A DNA stretch of 64,000 bases from Nectonema munidae (Eukaryota; Nematomorpha; Nectonematoida; Nectonematidae): NCBI GenBank assembly GCA_030549495.1, contig JAUIRK010000106.1:701001-765000 (forward strand), written 5' to 3'. The translations under genes and the position numbers were made by a program. Each line of letters opens with the position of its first letter. Within the stretch, counting starts at the first letter, position 1. The notes beneath the pieces are model-generated. The model ran no database searches. It saw nothing but the letters and a program-made list of their open reading frames with translations, and had not been told where the DNA came from. This document shows, in pieces, positions 26,191 to 38,440 of the stretch.

Positions 26191-26267
26191 TATTGTGCAA
26201 ATTTTATTCTTTTTCACTATGTATATTAACATAGATATATTACCAATATATATATATATATATATAT
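24024..26267. other. AT-rich DNA with microsatellites, no gene recognised
   Basis: It contains an ATT run (24867-24916), a CA/TA run (24739-24762), CATCAT/TTC repeats (25100-25147) and a TTA run (26159-26187). A segment at 24395-24470 (AAAGGTATTGTTAGG, then TTTTCATTGAGAA) is similar to the tail of the SINE at 35036-35186 and may be a truncated copy. No exon was supported. Confidence 0.5.
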
Positions 26268-27963
26268 CTCATAACATGTACGGTTGAACGCGGGTAGACA
26301 ACCTGCGTGTTATCTCCAACCCGTATATTACGATGATTCTTCTCCAACCTGTATTCTACGATGATTCATCTCCAAACTATATACTACAATGATTCATCTC
26401 CAACCTGTATACTACGATGATTCATCTCCAACCTGTATACTACGATGATTCATCTTCAACCTGTATACTACGATGGTTTCTATTCCATGTACAAATAACT
26501 AGGGAGACAATGTTCAACTTTCTGTTCACATTCTGTTAGATGTAAGATTTGATATACCTCATTCGGGGAGACGATGCTACATAAGTTATTACCTATATAC
26601 ATTATACCTGTATACTACGTTGGTTCATCTCCAACCTGTATACCGCGATAATTCATCTCCAACCTATATAATATATTTTATCAAATAATAAAATAAAATT
26701 CTGTAATCAAAGAATCGAAAAATATTCTTTAAAAAATCAAAAAATATCAAACTTTCTGTTCATATTTTGCTACCTCATACGATGTTACAAAAGTTATTAC
26801 CTATACTTTGCAATTTGCACGATTTTAAATATTATATTTGTCAAATAATCAAAATAAAATTCTGTAATCAAAGAATCGAAAAATATTCTTTAAAAAATCA
26901 AAAAATATCTAACTTTCTGTTCATATTTTGCTACCTCATACGATGTTACAAAAGTTATTACCTATACTTTGCAATTTGCACGATTTTAAATATTATATTT
27001 GTCGAATAATCAAAGAATCGAAAAATGTTCAAATCAAAAAATATTTATTCATTTTAAATATATCGTTGGCTCCCCTTACTTTTAGTTTCGTATGTGCATA
27101 ATTTGATAAAAATTAATTATTAAAGACTAGGTTTATCTTTCAATTTTAAAAGTAAGGGGAACCAACGATATATTTAAAAAGAATAAATATTTTTTCATTT
27201 GAACATTTTTCGATTCTTTGATTATTCGACAAATATAATATTTAAAATCGTGCAAATTGCAAAGTATAGGTAATAACTTTTGTAACATCGTATGAGGTAG
27301 CAAAATATGAACAGAAAGTTTGATATTTTTTGATTTTTTAAAGAATATTTTTCGATTATTTGATTACAGAATTTTAATATGGATATTTGACAAATATAAT
27401 ATTTAAAATCGTTCAAATTGCAAAGTATAGGTAATAACTTTTGTAACATCGTATGAGGTAGCAAAATAAGAACAGAAAGTTTGATATTTTTTGATTTTTT
27501 AAAGAATATTTTTCGATTCTTTGATTACAGAATTTTATTTTATTATTTGATAAAATATATTATATAGGTTGGAGATGAATTATCGCGGTATACAGGTTGG
27601 AGATGAACCAACGTAGTATACAGGTATAATGTATATAGGTGATAACTTATGTAGCATCGTCTCCCCGAATGAGATATATCAAATCTTACATCTAGCAGAA
27701 TGTGAACAGAAAGTTGAACATTGTCTCCCTAGTTATTTGTACATGGAATAGAAACCATCGTAGTATACAGGTTGAAGATGAATCATCGTAGTATACAGGT
27801 TGGAGATGAATCATCGTAGTATACAGGTTGGAGATGAATCATTGTAGTATATAGTTTGGAGATGAATCATCGTAGAATACAGGTTGGAGAAGAATCATCG
27901 TAATATACGGGTTGGAGATAACACGCAAGTTGTCTACCCGCGTTCAACCGTACAGGTTATGAG
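26268..27963. mobile_element. Foldback-type element: two 817-bp inverted arms
   Basis: The left arm 26268-27084 and right arm 27147-27963 are close inverted copies of equal length around a 62-bp unique centre. Outer ends read CTCATAACATGTACGG and CCGTACAGGTTATGAG. Each arm has an outer block of tandem 28-bp units containing CTCCAACCTGTATAC (about six units at 26310-26475 and two more at 26610-26665 on the left). Inside that are about three diverged copies of a segment containing TTTCTGTTCATATTTTGC and ACGATGTTACAAAAG, about 161 bp apart. The arms differ by scattered substitutions. This is the layout of foldback transposons such as Drosophila FB (family knowledge): long, internally repetitive inverted ends with little or no coding DNA. 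No clear target duplication was seen; both flanks are AT-rich. Apparent 80-residue frames in each arm are mirror images and not genes. Confidence 0.88.
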
Positions 27964-28299
27964 AATATATCATTACATATTAGAGAAGAGTTTTCTAAAC
28001 TCTTTATACTGAAAAAATATTTCTTCAAATATATTACTGTTTTAGTTTAAAATGCATCCCTTATCTGCTAATTAATGGTATGAAGCACATGGAAAATATA
28101 AATAGTAAAATGGTATTTCTTAAGGACTTATGATGTAAGTAATGTATTCTGAAAGCCCATAAAAAATGCTTTAATTTGGTATATCGCAGGATGCATTTTG
28201 TTGAGAAATGTGAAAGTTATAAGCGTTTTAATATTTGACTAAGATTTAAGCTAGGAACACTACAAATAAACTAAGCGTACACTAGCCCGATAAAATAAA
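27964..28299. other. Short AT-rich spacer
   Basis: I see nothing recognisable between the foldback element and the tandem duplications. Confidence 0.5.
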
Positions 28300-28812
28300 C
28301 CACACACGTGTGCTAAAGATGTAGTGAAGCGTATGCGAGATAAGAATTCACTGCGCTCACAAACGCGTAATGCAACATGTGCTAATCTTTCTTCGCATAG
28401 TTATGCTCTAAAATCAATCAATAATGTGATTTATTTTTCGCACACTGTCGGTATAAATATAACGAATGCCCTTCGTTAAAAATTTGAAAGGTTGTATCTA
28501 AACTAAATAAAAGTAGACTACGATTATCCAACAAAACTCGTACATTCAATCGACAAAACCACACACACGTGCTAAAGATGTGGTGAAGCGTATGTGAGAT
28601 AAGAATTCACTGCGCTCACAAACGCGTAATGCAACATGTGTTAATCTTTCTTCGCATAATTATTCTCTAAAATCAATCAATAATATGATTTATTCTTCGC
28701 ACACTGTCGGTATAAATATAACGAATGCCCTTCGTTAAAAATTAGAAAGGTTGTATCTAAACTAAATAAAAGTAGACTACGATTATCCAACAAAACTCGT
28801 ACATTTAATCGA
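28300..28812. repeat. Tandem duplication, period ~259 bp, two copies
   Basis: GCTAAAGATGT occurs at 28312 and again at 28571, and the sequence after each stays nearly identical for the whole period. Both copies include CACACGTG-type palindromes, AACGCGTAATGCAACATGTG and GAATGCCCTTCGTTAAAAAT. There is no coding frame. Differences are scattered point changes, so the duplication is fairly recent or homogenised. Confidence 0.88.
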
Positions 28813-29490
28813 CATTTTTCACTTGAAAAATAATTTAAAATTTATTAGAAAAATATTATACTGACCTATACTACTGACCCATAAAAAGTAAAAAATATAT
28901 ATTAATTTTCGACAGTTTTATTTAACTATGACATTTTAAAATGTTAAAAACCATATTCTACCTTTGTGAATATAAAATTTTAAAGAAATAATATATAAAC
29001 TCATCACGTTAATTATTGGTATTTTTTGAAAGTAGATAAAAGTTGACTAACCTCACATAAAATCGAATTTTGGAAAAATAAAAATATATTTATTTGTAAA
29101 ACCTAACCTATTTTACCCACAAAGAGTATAGCTTCAAATCTTGTACATTAGATCAACATTTTTCACTTCAAAAATAATTTAAAATTTATTAGAAAAACAT
29201 TATACTGACCTATACTACTGACCCATAAAAAGTAAAAAATATATATTAATTTTCGACAGTTTTCTTTAACTATGAAATTTTATATGTAAAAAATCATATT
29301 TTACCTTTGTGAATATAAAATATTGAAAAAATATTATATAAATAAAGAACGTTAATTATTATTGGTATTTTTTGAAACTAGATAAAACTTGACTGACCTC
29401 ACATAAAAGCAGATTTTGGAAAAATTAAAATATATTTATTTGTATAACCTAGCCTATGTTAACCACAAAGAGTATACCTTTCCAATGATA
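28813..29490. repeat. Tandem duplication, period ~344 bp, two copies
   Basis: CATTTTTCACTT at 28813 recurs at 29157 and is followed by a shared segment including CTGACCTATACTACTGACCC and TTTTCGACAGTTTT. It is AT-rich and diverged by several percent with small indels. It directly abuts the 259-bp duplication, so two different units were doubled side by side. Confidence 0.82.
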
Positions 29491-29804
29491 CCATTTTCAT
29501 TCAATTTTTTTTTAAAAAAAGACACATTATGCTTCAATAAAAAGGTGGTCCGTAATTTTTTCAAAAATTTAGACAAAATTTTTCGAAGTAAAGTCCATTT
29601 ATTAAAATTTTTTAAAACTTTTGCAAAAATAAATTATTCTAAAGTATGTAGCAAACGATAAGCTTTCTAATGATATATATATCATGAAAAAGAAATATTG
29701 AAAAACAGTTTAATTCTTCTGCAAATCAAACAAGTAAAAATTTTCAAAAAGTAGTATTAGTAGTAGTAGTATTATTATTATTATTATATACTAGACGGTC
29801 CCTG

Positions 29805-32372
29805 TGTTTGGTCTCTCGCTTCACTCGAGACCTGTTAGGATTCTAAATCTCAAAAAGCTAGGACGCCACATTCTAGCACGTGTGACAGATCATTGCTACC
29901 TTTAATCTAGGACGTGTGACAGATCATTGGTACCACGTGATTCTAGGACGTGTGACAGATCATTGGTACTGTGATTCTAGGACGTGTGAAAGATCATTGG
30001 TACCGCGTGATTCTAGGACGTGTGACAGATCATTGGTACTGTGATTCTAGGACGTGTGAAAGATCATTGGTACCGCGTGATAATAGGACGTGTGAAAGAT
30101 CATTGGTACCGCGTGATTCTAGGACGTGTGACAGATCATTGGTACCGCGTGATTCTAGGACGTGTGACAGATCATTGGTACCGCGTGATTCTAGGACGTG
30201 TGACAGATCATTGGTACTATGATTCTAGGACGTGTGAAAGATCATTGGTACCGCGTGATTCTAGGACGTGTGACAGATCATTGGTACTGTGATTCTAGGA
30301 CGTGTGACAGATCATTGGTACCGCGTGATTCTAGGACGTGTGACAGATCATTGGTACCGCGTGATTCTAGGACGTGTGACAGATCATTGGTACCGCGTGA
30401 TTCTAGGACGTGTGACTCTAGGACGTGTGACAGATCATTGCTACTGTGATTCTAAGACGTGTGACAGATCATTGGTACCGCGTGATTCTAGGACGTGTGA
30501 CAGATCATTGGTACTGTGATTCTAGGACGTGTGAAAGATCATTGGTACCGCGTGATTCTGGGACGTGTGACAGATCATTGGTACTGTGATTCTAGGACGT
30601 GTGACAGATCATTGGTACCGCGTGATTCTAGGACGTGTGACAGATCATTGGTACCGCGTGATTCTAGGACGTGTGACAGATCATTGCTACTGTGATTCTA
30701 GGACGTGTGACAGATCATTGGTACCACGTGATTCTAGGACGTGTGACAGATCATTGGTACCACGTGATTCTAGGACGTGTGACAGATCATTGGTACCGCG
30801 TGATTCTAGGACGTGTGACAGATCATTGGTACTGTGATTCTAGGATGTGTGAAAGATCATTGGTACCGCGTGATAATAGGACGTGTGAAAGATCATTGGT
30901 ACCGCGTGATTCTAGGACGTGTGACAGATCATTGGTACTGTGATTCTAGGACGTGTGACAGATCATTGGTACCGCGTGATTCTAGGACGTGTGACAGATC
31001 ATTGGTACTGTGATTCTAGGACGTGTGACAGATCATTGGTACCGCGTGATTCTAGGACGTGTGACAGATCATTGGTACCGCGTGATTCTAGGACGTGTGA
31101 AAGATCATTGGTACCGCGTGATTCTAGGACGTGTGACAGATCATTGGTACTGTGATTCTAGGACGTGTGACAGATCATTGGTACCGCGTGATTCTAGGAC
31201 GTGTGACAGATCATTGGTACTGTGATTCTAGGACGTGTGAAAGATCATTGGTACCGCGTGATTCTAGGACGTGTGACAGATCATTGGTACTGTGATTCTA
31301 GGACGTGTGACAGATCATTGGTACTGTGATTCTAGGACGTGTGACAGATCATTGGTACCGCGTGATTCTAGGACGTGTGACAGATCATTGGTACTGTGAT
31401 TCTAGGACGTGTGACAGATCATTGGTACCGCGTGATTCTAGGACGTGTGAAAGATCATTGGTACCGCGTGATTCTAGGACGTGTGACAGATCATTGATAC
31501 TGTGATTCTAGGACGTGTGACAGATCATTGGTACCGCGTGATTCTAGGACGTGTGACAGATCATTGGTACCGCGTGATTCTAGGACATGTGACAGATCAT
31601 TGCTACTGTGATTCTAGGACGTGTGACAGATCATTGGTACTGTGATTCTAGGACGTGTGACAGATCATTGGTACTGTGATTCTAGGACGTGTGAAAGATC
31701 ATTGGTACTGTGATTCTAGGACTTGTGAAAATCATTGGTACCGCGTGATAATAGGACGTGTGAAAGATCATTGGTACTGCGTGATCCTAGGTCTGTGAAA
31801 GATCATTGGTACCGCGTGATTCTAGGTCCAGTTAAAGATCATTGGTACCGCGTGATCCTAGGTCCTGTGAAAGATCATTGGTCCCGCGTGATTCTAGGTC
31901 CAGTTACCGCGTGATCCTAGGTCCTGTGAAAGATCATTGGTACCGCGTGATTCTAGGTCCAGTTAAAGATCATTGGTACTGTGATTCTAAGACGTTTGAC
32001 AGATCATTGCTACCCCTGTGATTCTAGGACGTGTGAGATCATTGGTACCCCTAAATCATTAAATCATCTAAACGTGTGACAGATCATTGGTAGATTCTAG
32101 GACGTGTGACAGATCATTGATAATGTTATTCTAGGACGTGTGAAAGATCATTGGTACCGCGTGATTCTAGGTCCTGTTAAAGATCATTGGTACCGCGTGA
32201 TTCTAGGTCCTGTTAAAGATCATTGGTACTGTGATTCATAGGTCCTGTTAAAAATCATTGGTACCGCGTGATTCTAGGTCCAGTTAAAGATCATTGGTAC
32301 CGCATGATCCTAGGTCCAGTTAAAGATTATTGGTACCGCGTGATCCTAGGTCCTGTGAAAGATCATTGATAA
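29805..32372. repeat. Minisatellite of mixed 34- and 36-bp units, ~70 units
   Basis: Units contain CTAGGACGTGTGACAG followed by ATCATTGGTAC and end either CGCGT (36 bp) or TGT (34 bp). In many places the two lengths alternate, giving a 70-bp super-period. The core (about 29930-31700) is very uniform; the right edge (31720-32372) uses an older-looking variant with GGTCCTGTTAAAG or GGTCCAGTTAAAG. A marked block with GATAATAGGACG recurs near 30080, 30872 and 31747, suggesting that multi-unit blocks were copied. The array is preceded by the hairpin-like CTCTCGCTTCACTCGAGA at 29814-29832. Frames of 70-83 residues across it are artefacts. Confidence 0.93.
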
Positions 32373-32879
32373 TTTTTTCATTAATTTTTTTGAATAAAAA
32401 GATTTATGGTAAAATAAAGTTAATATTGTTATTCAGAATGATGATAAGAGGATTCTAAAAATCTATAAAACTTGATTTTTAGTTGAATATATGAGAAGTG
32501 ATAAAAGTCATAGTTTGAGCCACCTGAAAAGACCTGAAAAATCGGAAAATTAAAAAATAAAAATAAATAAAAATTTAAAAGCGTATTCTGATAGAGTTTG
32601 ATACGCTGATTCCAAATATGTAATTTGTTTGAAATGAATGGAATGATTTTTTAATTTTTTTTGAGGTCAAAGTTGAATTTTTTGTCATTTTTTCAAGTTC
32701 AAAGACTAAAAAAAGTATTTAAAAAATGTTTAATTTAAAATATATTTACATTTTCGTAATCAGTATAAAATTTCCTTTAAAATGAGATAATAAAATAGAA
32801 AATTGGATAAGTTTAAAAATTTTCGAAAATTTTGTAAAGGTACCTTTTTGTTACGAAAATTTTGTAAAGGTCAATTTGA
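32373..32879. other. AT-rich spacer
   Basis: I see nothing beyond A/T-rich low complexity after the minisatellite's last unit. Confidence 0.5.
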
Positions 32880-33620
32880 TTAAAAAAAAATTGAAAAAAT
32901 AATTTTATTCTTCATTTTACACGCTAAAATATAGTGAAAATGGCAAAATTGTGCCCCCTTACAATTTTTCAAAAAAATTAAAAAAAAATTTTCTTAATTT
33001 TTCCACCGTAGTATGTTTAAATATCAATTATATATTATGAATGTGCAAAAAAAAATTGAAAAAATAATTTTATTCTTCATTTTACACGCTAAAATATAGT
33101 TAAAAATGTCAAAATTGTGCATATTGTTCAAGGGGTTATAAAAAAAATTTTTGAATTTTTTAAAAACTAAAAATAATTCAAAAATGTAGGTAAAAAGATG
33201 TTTTTTAAGATAGACATGGTTTAAAATGATTTTTAAAAAATTTCTCGCATAAAGTTTTGTTGCAAAGTTAAATTTTGGAAATTTAGACAAAAAAAAATTT
33301 TTTAAAAAATCAAAAAAATTTTTTCCAAATTTTTTCACCATAATGTGTTTAAATATCAGTTATATTTTATGAATGTGGAAAAAAAAATTGAAAAAAAAAA
33401 TTTAATCTTCATTTTACACGCTAAAATATAGTGAAAAATGGCAAAAATGTGCATGATGTTCAAGGGGTTATAAAAAAAAATTTTTAATTTTTTGAAAACT
33501 AAAAATAATTGAAAAATGTAGGTAAAAGGATGCCCTTTTTAAATGCGCATGATTTTAAATGTTTTAAAAAAAAATTCTCGCATAACATTTTGTTTCAAGC
33601 AAAAAATGCGGTGATTTTAA
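32880..33620. repeat. Diverged tandem repeats sharing a TTCATTTTACACGC block
   Basis: TTCATTTTACACGCTAAAAT occurs at 32911, 33076 and 33408. The last two sit in longer matching segments about 332 bp apart, each with TTCAAGGGGTTATAAA. The first is a shorter copy 165 bp upstream. The region is extremely A/T rich and non-coding; open frames such as 33024-33341 are by-products. Confidence 0.75.
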
Positions 33621-33949
33621 GCATAATTTTTTTGGACAAATTGTATAAAATCCAAAAAAATATATGAAAAATAGAGATTTTCAAAAATTTCAAATATTAG
33701 AATAAAATATAACTCAATCTGCATCTCATGATGAAAATATTAAAAAAAAAAATTTTTACTTGCATGAGTAAAATTTGATTAAAAATGTCAAAAATTGTGA
33801 TTTTTGAGAGCGCATCCCGAAAAAATAATAATAAAAAAGAGAAATTTTTTGGGCAATTATTATTCATAATAATGTTTAGTTTAATGTGATAAGTAGGAAT
33901 TTTTAAAAAAAATTATCATAAGCCCAAAATCCCAAAAAATGCCAAAATT

Positions 33950-34035
33950 TACATCTCTGCCTCGGGCGATTGCGGAGAATTTGGGATCATGTCAGCATCA
34001 CGCACAAACGCAGAATCCAAAATAAGGTGGATACG
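33950..34035 (+). pseudogene. Possible LINE reverse-transcriptase scrap
   Basis: A small GC-richer patch reads LGRLRRIWDHVSITHKRRIQ then NKVDT in one frame. This resembles the segment after the RT domain in some LINEs (FGRL...W......TK.......; family knowledge). It is too short to be certain. Confidence 0.3.
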
Positions 34036-35035
34036 TGAAAAAAAAATGGGAAAAGCCGCCTTCATCGCCAATCATATAGTTTTTATGAAATAAAACTGCA
34101 ATTTCAAAGTTAAATTTTTTGAACATTTAGGTAGAATTTTTGAAATGTGGCTTTCAATATGTATGTAAAATATTTTTTGAAAATTTTTATTTTAAGTATA
34201 TTTTACGCATTTTAAGCATTTTACGATTTACACATTTAAATATATAATAAGGCTGGCAAGTTTGGCAAGTTGTCTCCCCGGAGGTCTTGCCAGACCTCTG
34301 ATATGGATTACAAGTTTTGCAGGTTATGAGTTTCTCTTATAGTAAGGCCTTGTGCAAATTAGGAGTAACATCTCCATCAAATTTGACTTCATTTGTTATC
34401 ATTCTTTGCAGTATAAATTTCTTACTAATTTTTTTCAACGAATTGCCCACCTGAATTTTTTTCCATGTAGTTTTTTGGAGTATATTGAAAGGAATTTGTC
34501 AAACCAAGTTTTTGATAATAAGCAAAGAAATGAAGATATTGACAAGTTTATTACCGATTTTTCAGAACATGGTCATCAGTATATTCATTTCCTTTTTAAG
34601 CTTCTTCTTCTCTTTACAATTACACAGACCCTAATCAATCATATAATGATTAAACAGTTCCAATTGGAAATATAGAGTTATCAAAGTAATATTATGGTAT
34701 TATATGAATCATTGTTAGTAGATGGCAATAGTTATTGAAACATGGGGTTAAGATCGATCCATGATTGTGATATGTCAATCTTTTCCAAGAATATTCATCC
34801 ACATATAAAAGATTGAAAACTTAAAAAATATTAAAAAAAAATTCGTAAAATTCCTCAGCTAATTTTTGGTATTTTTTACAATGCAGAAAATGTTATTATC
34901 CAAATAGAATTTAAAATGTTATTATTCAAATAGAATTTAAAATGTTATTTTGATTGACGAACGTCGACTGTATATATAATCATACATATATATTTTTGAA
35001 TATAAATTTGTAATTATATCATTCTTTTATATAAA
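34036..35035. other. AT-rich DNA, no gene recognised
   Basis: A 107-residue open frame (34352-34675) has no motif I recognise and AT-rich composition typical of chance frames here. A short patch at 34250-34306 contains GGCAAGTTTGGCAAG and GGTCTTGCCAGACC. Confidence 0.4.
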
Positions 35036-35186
35036 AGGTAAAGGTACCGTGGGATGTTTTCATCGAGAAGGCACAATTGCGGCACTTATATCGAACTATG
35101 AAGAAAGTAGGCTTTATGCGGGATCGAACCCAAGACCTTGAGTTGTCGAAACCCAGTATCTAACCAACCTTACTCACGCCCCGATA
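35036..35186 (-). mobile_element. tRNA-derived SINE, copy A
   Basis: Read on the minus strand it starts near AAGGTTGGTTAGATACTGGG (A-box-like) and has GGTTCGATCCCG (B box), the two internal RNA polymerase III promoter elements. The tail ends CCCACGGTACCTTTACC. The head and tail recur in plus orientation at 39884-40022 and, more diverged, at 43255-43400. It is not a functional tRNA gene because no cloverleaf can be completed. Confidence 0.75.
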
Positions 35187-35776
35187 ATAAAAAAACAGTA
35201 ATTTCTGGCTTGTCGACATTCTTTTCTAAAATCGGAACTTCTTTAAAATGCGGCGATACGCGGGACAATTTGTTGAAAATTGGGACTGGCTCTTTAAAAT
35301 CGGGGCGTCTGGTCACTTTACACTAGGCACTATAACAAAATCTAAAAGATTTATTATAAAAGGTTATTTTTGAGTTCGTGGATACTTTTGATTGATTTTT
35401 ATATCTTCAAATTAATAAATTATGCATAAGAGTGAAACTAAACGTGTTTTATATGACACTCTATAGAAATTATCATTTTTGAACTACATGTTTTCATAGC
35501 TATATTTAATATGAGAGGAGTTACAATGTCTAAAAGTAAAAATATCAAATTACATTCCATAAGTAGATAAGCTTTCCATAAGTCAGAGTAAATGATTTCC
35601 TGATCCCATTAAAATTAAGTTGAAGTATAATTTTTTTCGCATCATAAGTATAATTAAGAAGCTAATTGTATGAAACATGATTTTTAATTAGAAAAAAAGT
35701 ATAATTATTTTTGATTATAATTCATTGATGATTCAAATTGTATTGATGAGTCACTTTTTTTTGACTGGATAATAAC
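35187..35776. repeat. Dispersed repeat end (CGTCTGGTCAC) and AT-rich spacer
   Basis: Bases 35187-35325 contain ATCGGGGCGTCTGGTCAC, which resembles ACGTCTGGTTGACC at 43520-43535 and looks like the end of a widespread non-autonomous hAT family. The rest is AT-rich with nothing recognisable. Confidence 0.45.
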
Positions 35777-36227
35777 TGAGGTTGGGAGTTGGAAATTAAA
35801 ACATTTCTAAACTTCTTCGGAGGTTGCCATTTTAATTAACAGCATAGATATGGTCCCCTCCAACTGGAGACGATTTCTCTCTGTCCGCTTTATTGCTTTG
35901 ATTAAAGAGAATACTCTTTCAGAAGCAGCATTTGAATTAGGTAGAGATAAAATTAACTTAACAATTTTTACAAGTTTGAGAAAACAAGCAATTCCATGAC
36001 AATCTTTGAGTTTTTCTAGATAGAAGCAAATAGTCTCCATCTTATACACGGCAGATGTATCCTCTTCTAGATACATTACGTTAGCCTGCGTCCAAATATG
36101 TTTATCCGATTCTTTGAAAGTTTGAAAATCTTCTTTCTGTTTATTTTTTCTGTTTATGCGGGTAATTTTGGTCGTTCGGATGACATGCGGTATTTCAACT
36201 AAATCTGCGTGTGACTTGCCAACCCTG
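35777..36227 (-). pseudogene. hAT transposase C-terminal fragment with terminal sequence
   Basis: On the minus strand one open frame runs from about 36215 to a stop at 35807. It carries the hAT dimerisation motif VKLILSLPNSNAASERVFSL followed by KRTERNRLQLEGTISMLLI. The start of the piece, CAGGGTTGGCAAGTC at 36227, looks like an hAT terminal repeat, and GAGGTTGGGAGTTGG near 35779 resembles it inverted. The N-terminal zinc finger and catalytic core are missing, so it is an internally deleted element. The flanks do not show a matching 8-bp duplication. Confidence 0.8.
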
Positions 36228-38440
36228 CCATGATGATCTTTAGCTCAATTAATTTTTACGCATCTTTTTGCTTTAATAAGATTTATATACATCCTATACT
36301 TTATTATTTATAAAAATGGGGTCTAACTATTAAACACGAGCCTATACTTTTCTATTGAAATCGCCATTTTTTTATTATTTAACGCGAGCTGCGCATTTCG
36401 TCTATCTAAAGTAAGATAAAATTTAAATGGAAATCTACTCAATTGTTTTTTTAAATTTATTTGTGCATAGTCTTCTAATTTTTTTAAGTCTTTATTTCTA
36501 ATTTTTGTATCGTATTAGTTTTATTATTAAATTTTTATTTTTTCTAATTTTTGTATCGTATTGGTTAATAATTGTTTTGTCAAGTTAGTTATTTTTTTAA
36601 AGTGAGAAGGCCTAGAAAAGTAATTGTTCAGATCCCTAGGGTGATATAATTTTTGTATTTTAGAAATTTTTTCTACGAATTTTAATTCTAAGTTTTTTCA
36701 GTTAATTCAATTCAAAGATTTACATTATTTTCTCAAAGGTTGTTTTGTTTAAAACTAAAAAAAGTTGATCATGAAAAAATATTTGTCTCTTCCGCTTCAC
36801 AATTGATCTTTATTATTTTCAATGAAATAATATATTACAAACTATTTATACGACATACAAAATTGAAATTAAATTGTGGATTTTTTTATATGGAAAAAGA
36901 TCTTTAACAAAACTAAAAGGAACAGTTTTTTCTGCGTCTGTTTTTTCTATTTTTAGAAAAGATTTTTTTAGATGTCATTTCATTTTCTTTTTTGGCCCTT
37001 TAATGTGTTAAATTTAAACGATCTTTGATACTCAACATTTTGAATCTTTTCAACATTAAAATAAGTTGATATTAATATTATTGATAAAAAAAAAAGAGAA
37101 TAAATTTAATGGGAAATAAATTGGATAAAATTTACATTATTTTAATTAATTTTTACTCAACTGTTTATATGGCCGCTGATCAGTTCAACTCGCGTGGAAT
37201 AGTTAGACCCACAAAAATAAAATAATAGTTTTCAAAAAATTTTAACATCTAAATTTGTATATTGTGTATAATGCTACTCAAAAAATTAAATATAATTAAA
37301 AAGATTAGTGAAAATGTATTAATTTAATTGAATAGTTGAATTATTTGAAAAAAATTATTCTTAGATAGAGATTTGAAAGAAATTTTTTTCGCTAATATTA
37401 ATATTATTTTGATACAAATGTTCATTCTACAATTTTTTAAACCTCTTATATGTCACTCAAATATTCTAGGTACCATATATCTTTAAAAATAAGAAATTTT
37501 TTCCATTGAAATAATTCATGAAATTAATGCCTTGACGTATAGACATGTCAGTCATGATTAGAGAAAATACACTTGACAAAATCTATCGCAAATGATATGT
37601 TTCTGATGAGCGATAAAATAAGTCGTTGTGAGTTGCATCTCTCATAATTTTAATACAAAGAAAGTAAAAGATTTTTTCAATAAAATCTAATATAGTTTCT
37701 AAATATATTTTTGCAGTGGTAACTTTTATGCTATTAAATATTTTAGGGCCCACCTTATAGAACTATACTAATTTCTTGTCTGTCTATAAAATATATATTT
37801 TTGTATTTTTCAATTGTGATAGCTGCAATTATAGATTAAATCGCTTCGTTGGATATAAATTCAAGTTAATCAAATTTCACTTTAGTCTAAAGTTCGATTT
37901 ATATTCAAAGATATAGGTTACAAATTAAGCTATATTACTGTTCCCTTAGAATTTTATACAATACTAATATAACTACAGATTTTATTATTTTGTTATAATA
38001 TAGGCTATGATAATAAAAAAGGATATTTATTGAAAAGATGGGACGGTTAAATTGATAAAAATAAAAAAGGGTAACGTACCGTTCAAATCTGTACGTCTAG
38101 CCTGCCTACGAAATAGAATAAATTTTTTAATAAACTGTTACCTTCTTTAATAATAATAATAATAATAGTGTTTTATTAATAAAAATAAGCAGTATCTGTA
38201 ACACTTAATGATTTTTGTTTCGAAAGACGTAGAAGAATATGTTCAGGCAATCTGGACTCAAAGGAAGATCAACTTCATCGAGATGAAGACCAAACTGCTT
38301 TCCATTTATTTGCAAGAAGAAAGAAAATTATCATAAAATTAATATAAACGAAATACATATATAGACATAAATACATACACACACACACATTTATATATAA
38401 AAAATATAATATATATATATATAAATTAAAAGGAAGTAAT
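36228..38440. other. AT-rich non-coding DNA
   Basis: Copies of CTAATTTTTGTATCGTATT at 36497 and 36543 form a short local duplication. A segment at 38030-38115 (GGGACGGTTAAATTGATAAA, then GTACGTCTAGCCTGCC) matches 45875-45950 and 43490-43540 and is part of a dispersed family. Dinucleotide runs lie at 38375-38425. No gene was seen. Confidence 0.5.

Noticed and set aside
26767-27464. Two matching 80-residue frames on opposite strands
   Set aside because: They are mirror images created by the foldback arms, AT-rich and without family motifs.
29971-31225. A series of overlapping frames of 71-83 residues with repeated DSRTCDRSLVPR
   Set aside because: The frames come from the minisatellite: 36-bp units keep frame by chance and 34-bp units shift it. 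Nothing but the unit itself is encoded.
29805-32372. CRISPR array, given regular repeats
   Set aside because: Units are contiguous with no unique spacers, and the genome is eukaryotic.
34352-34675. A 107-residue plus-strand frame
   Set aside because: No recognisable domain, AT-rich codons, no splice or poly(A) context; a chance frame in AT-rich DNA is the simpler view.
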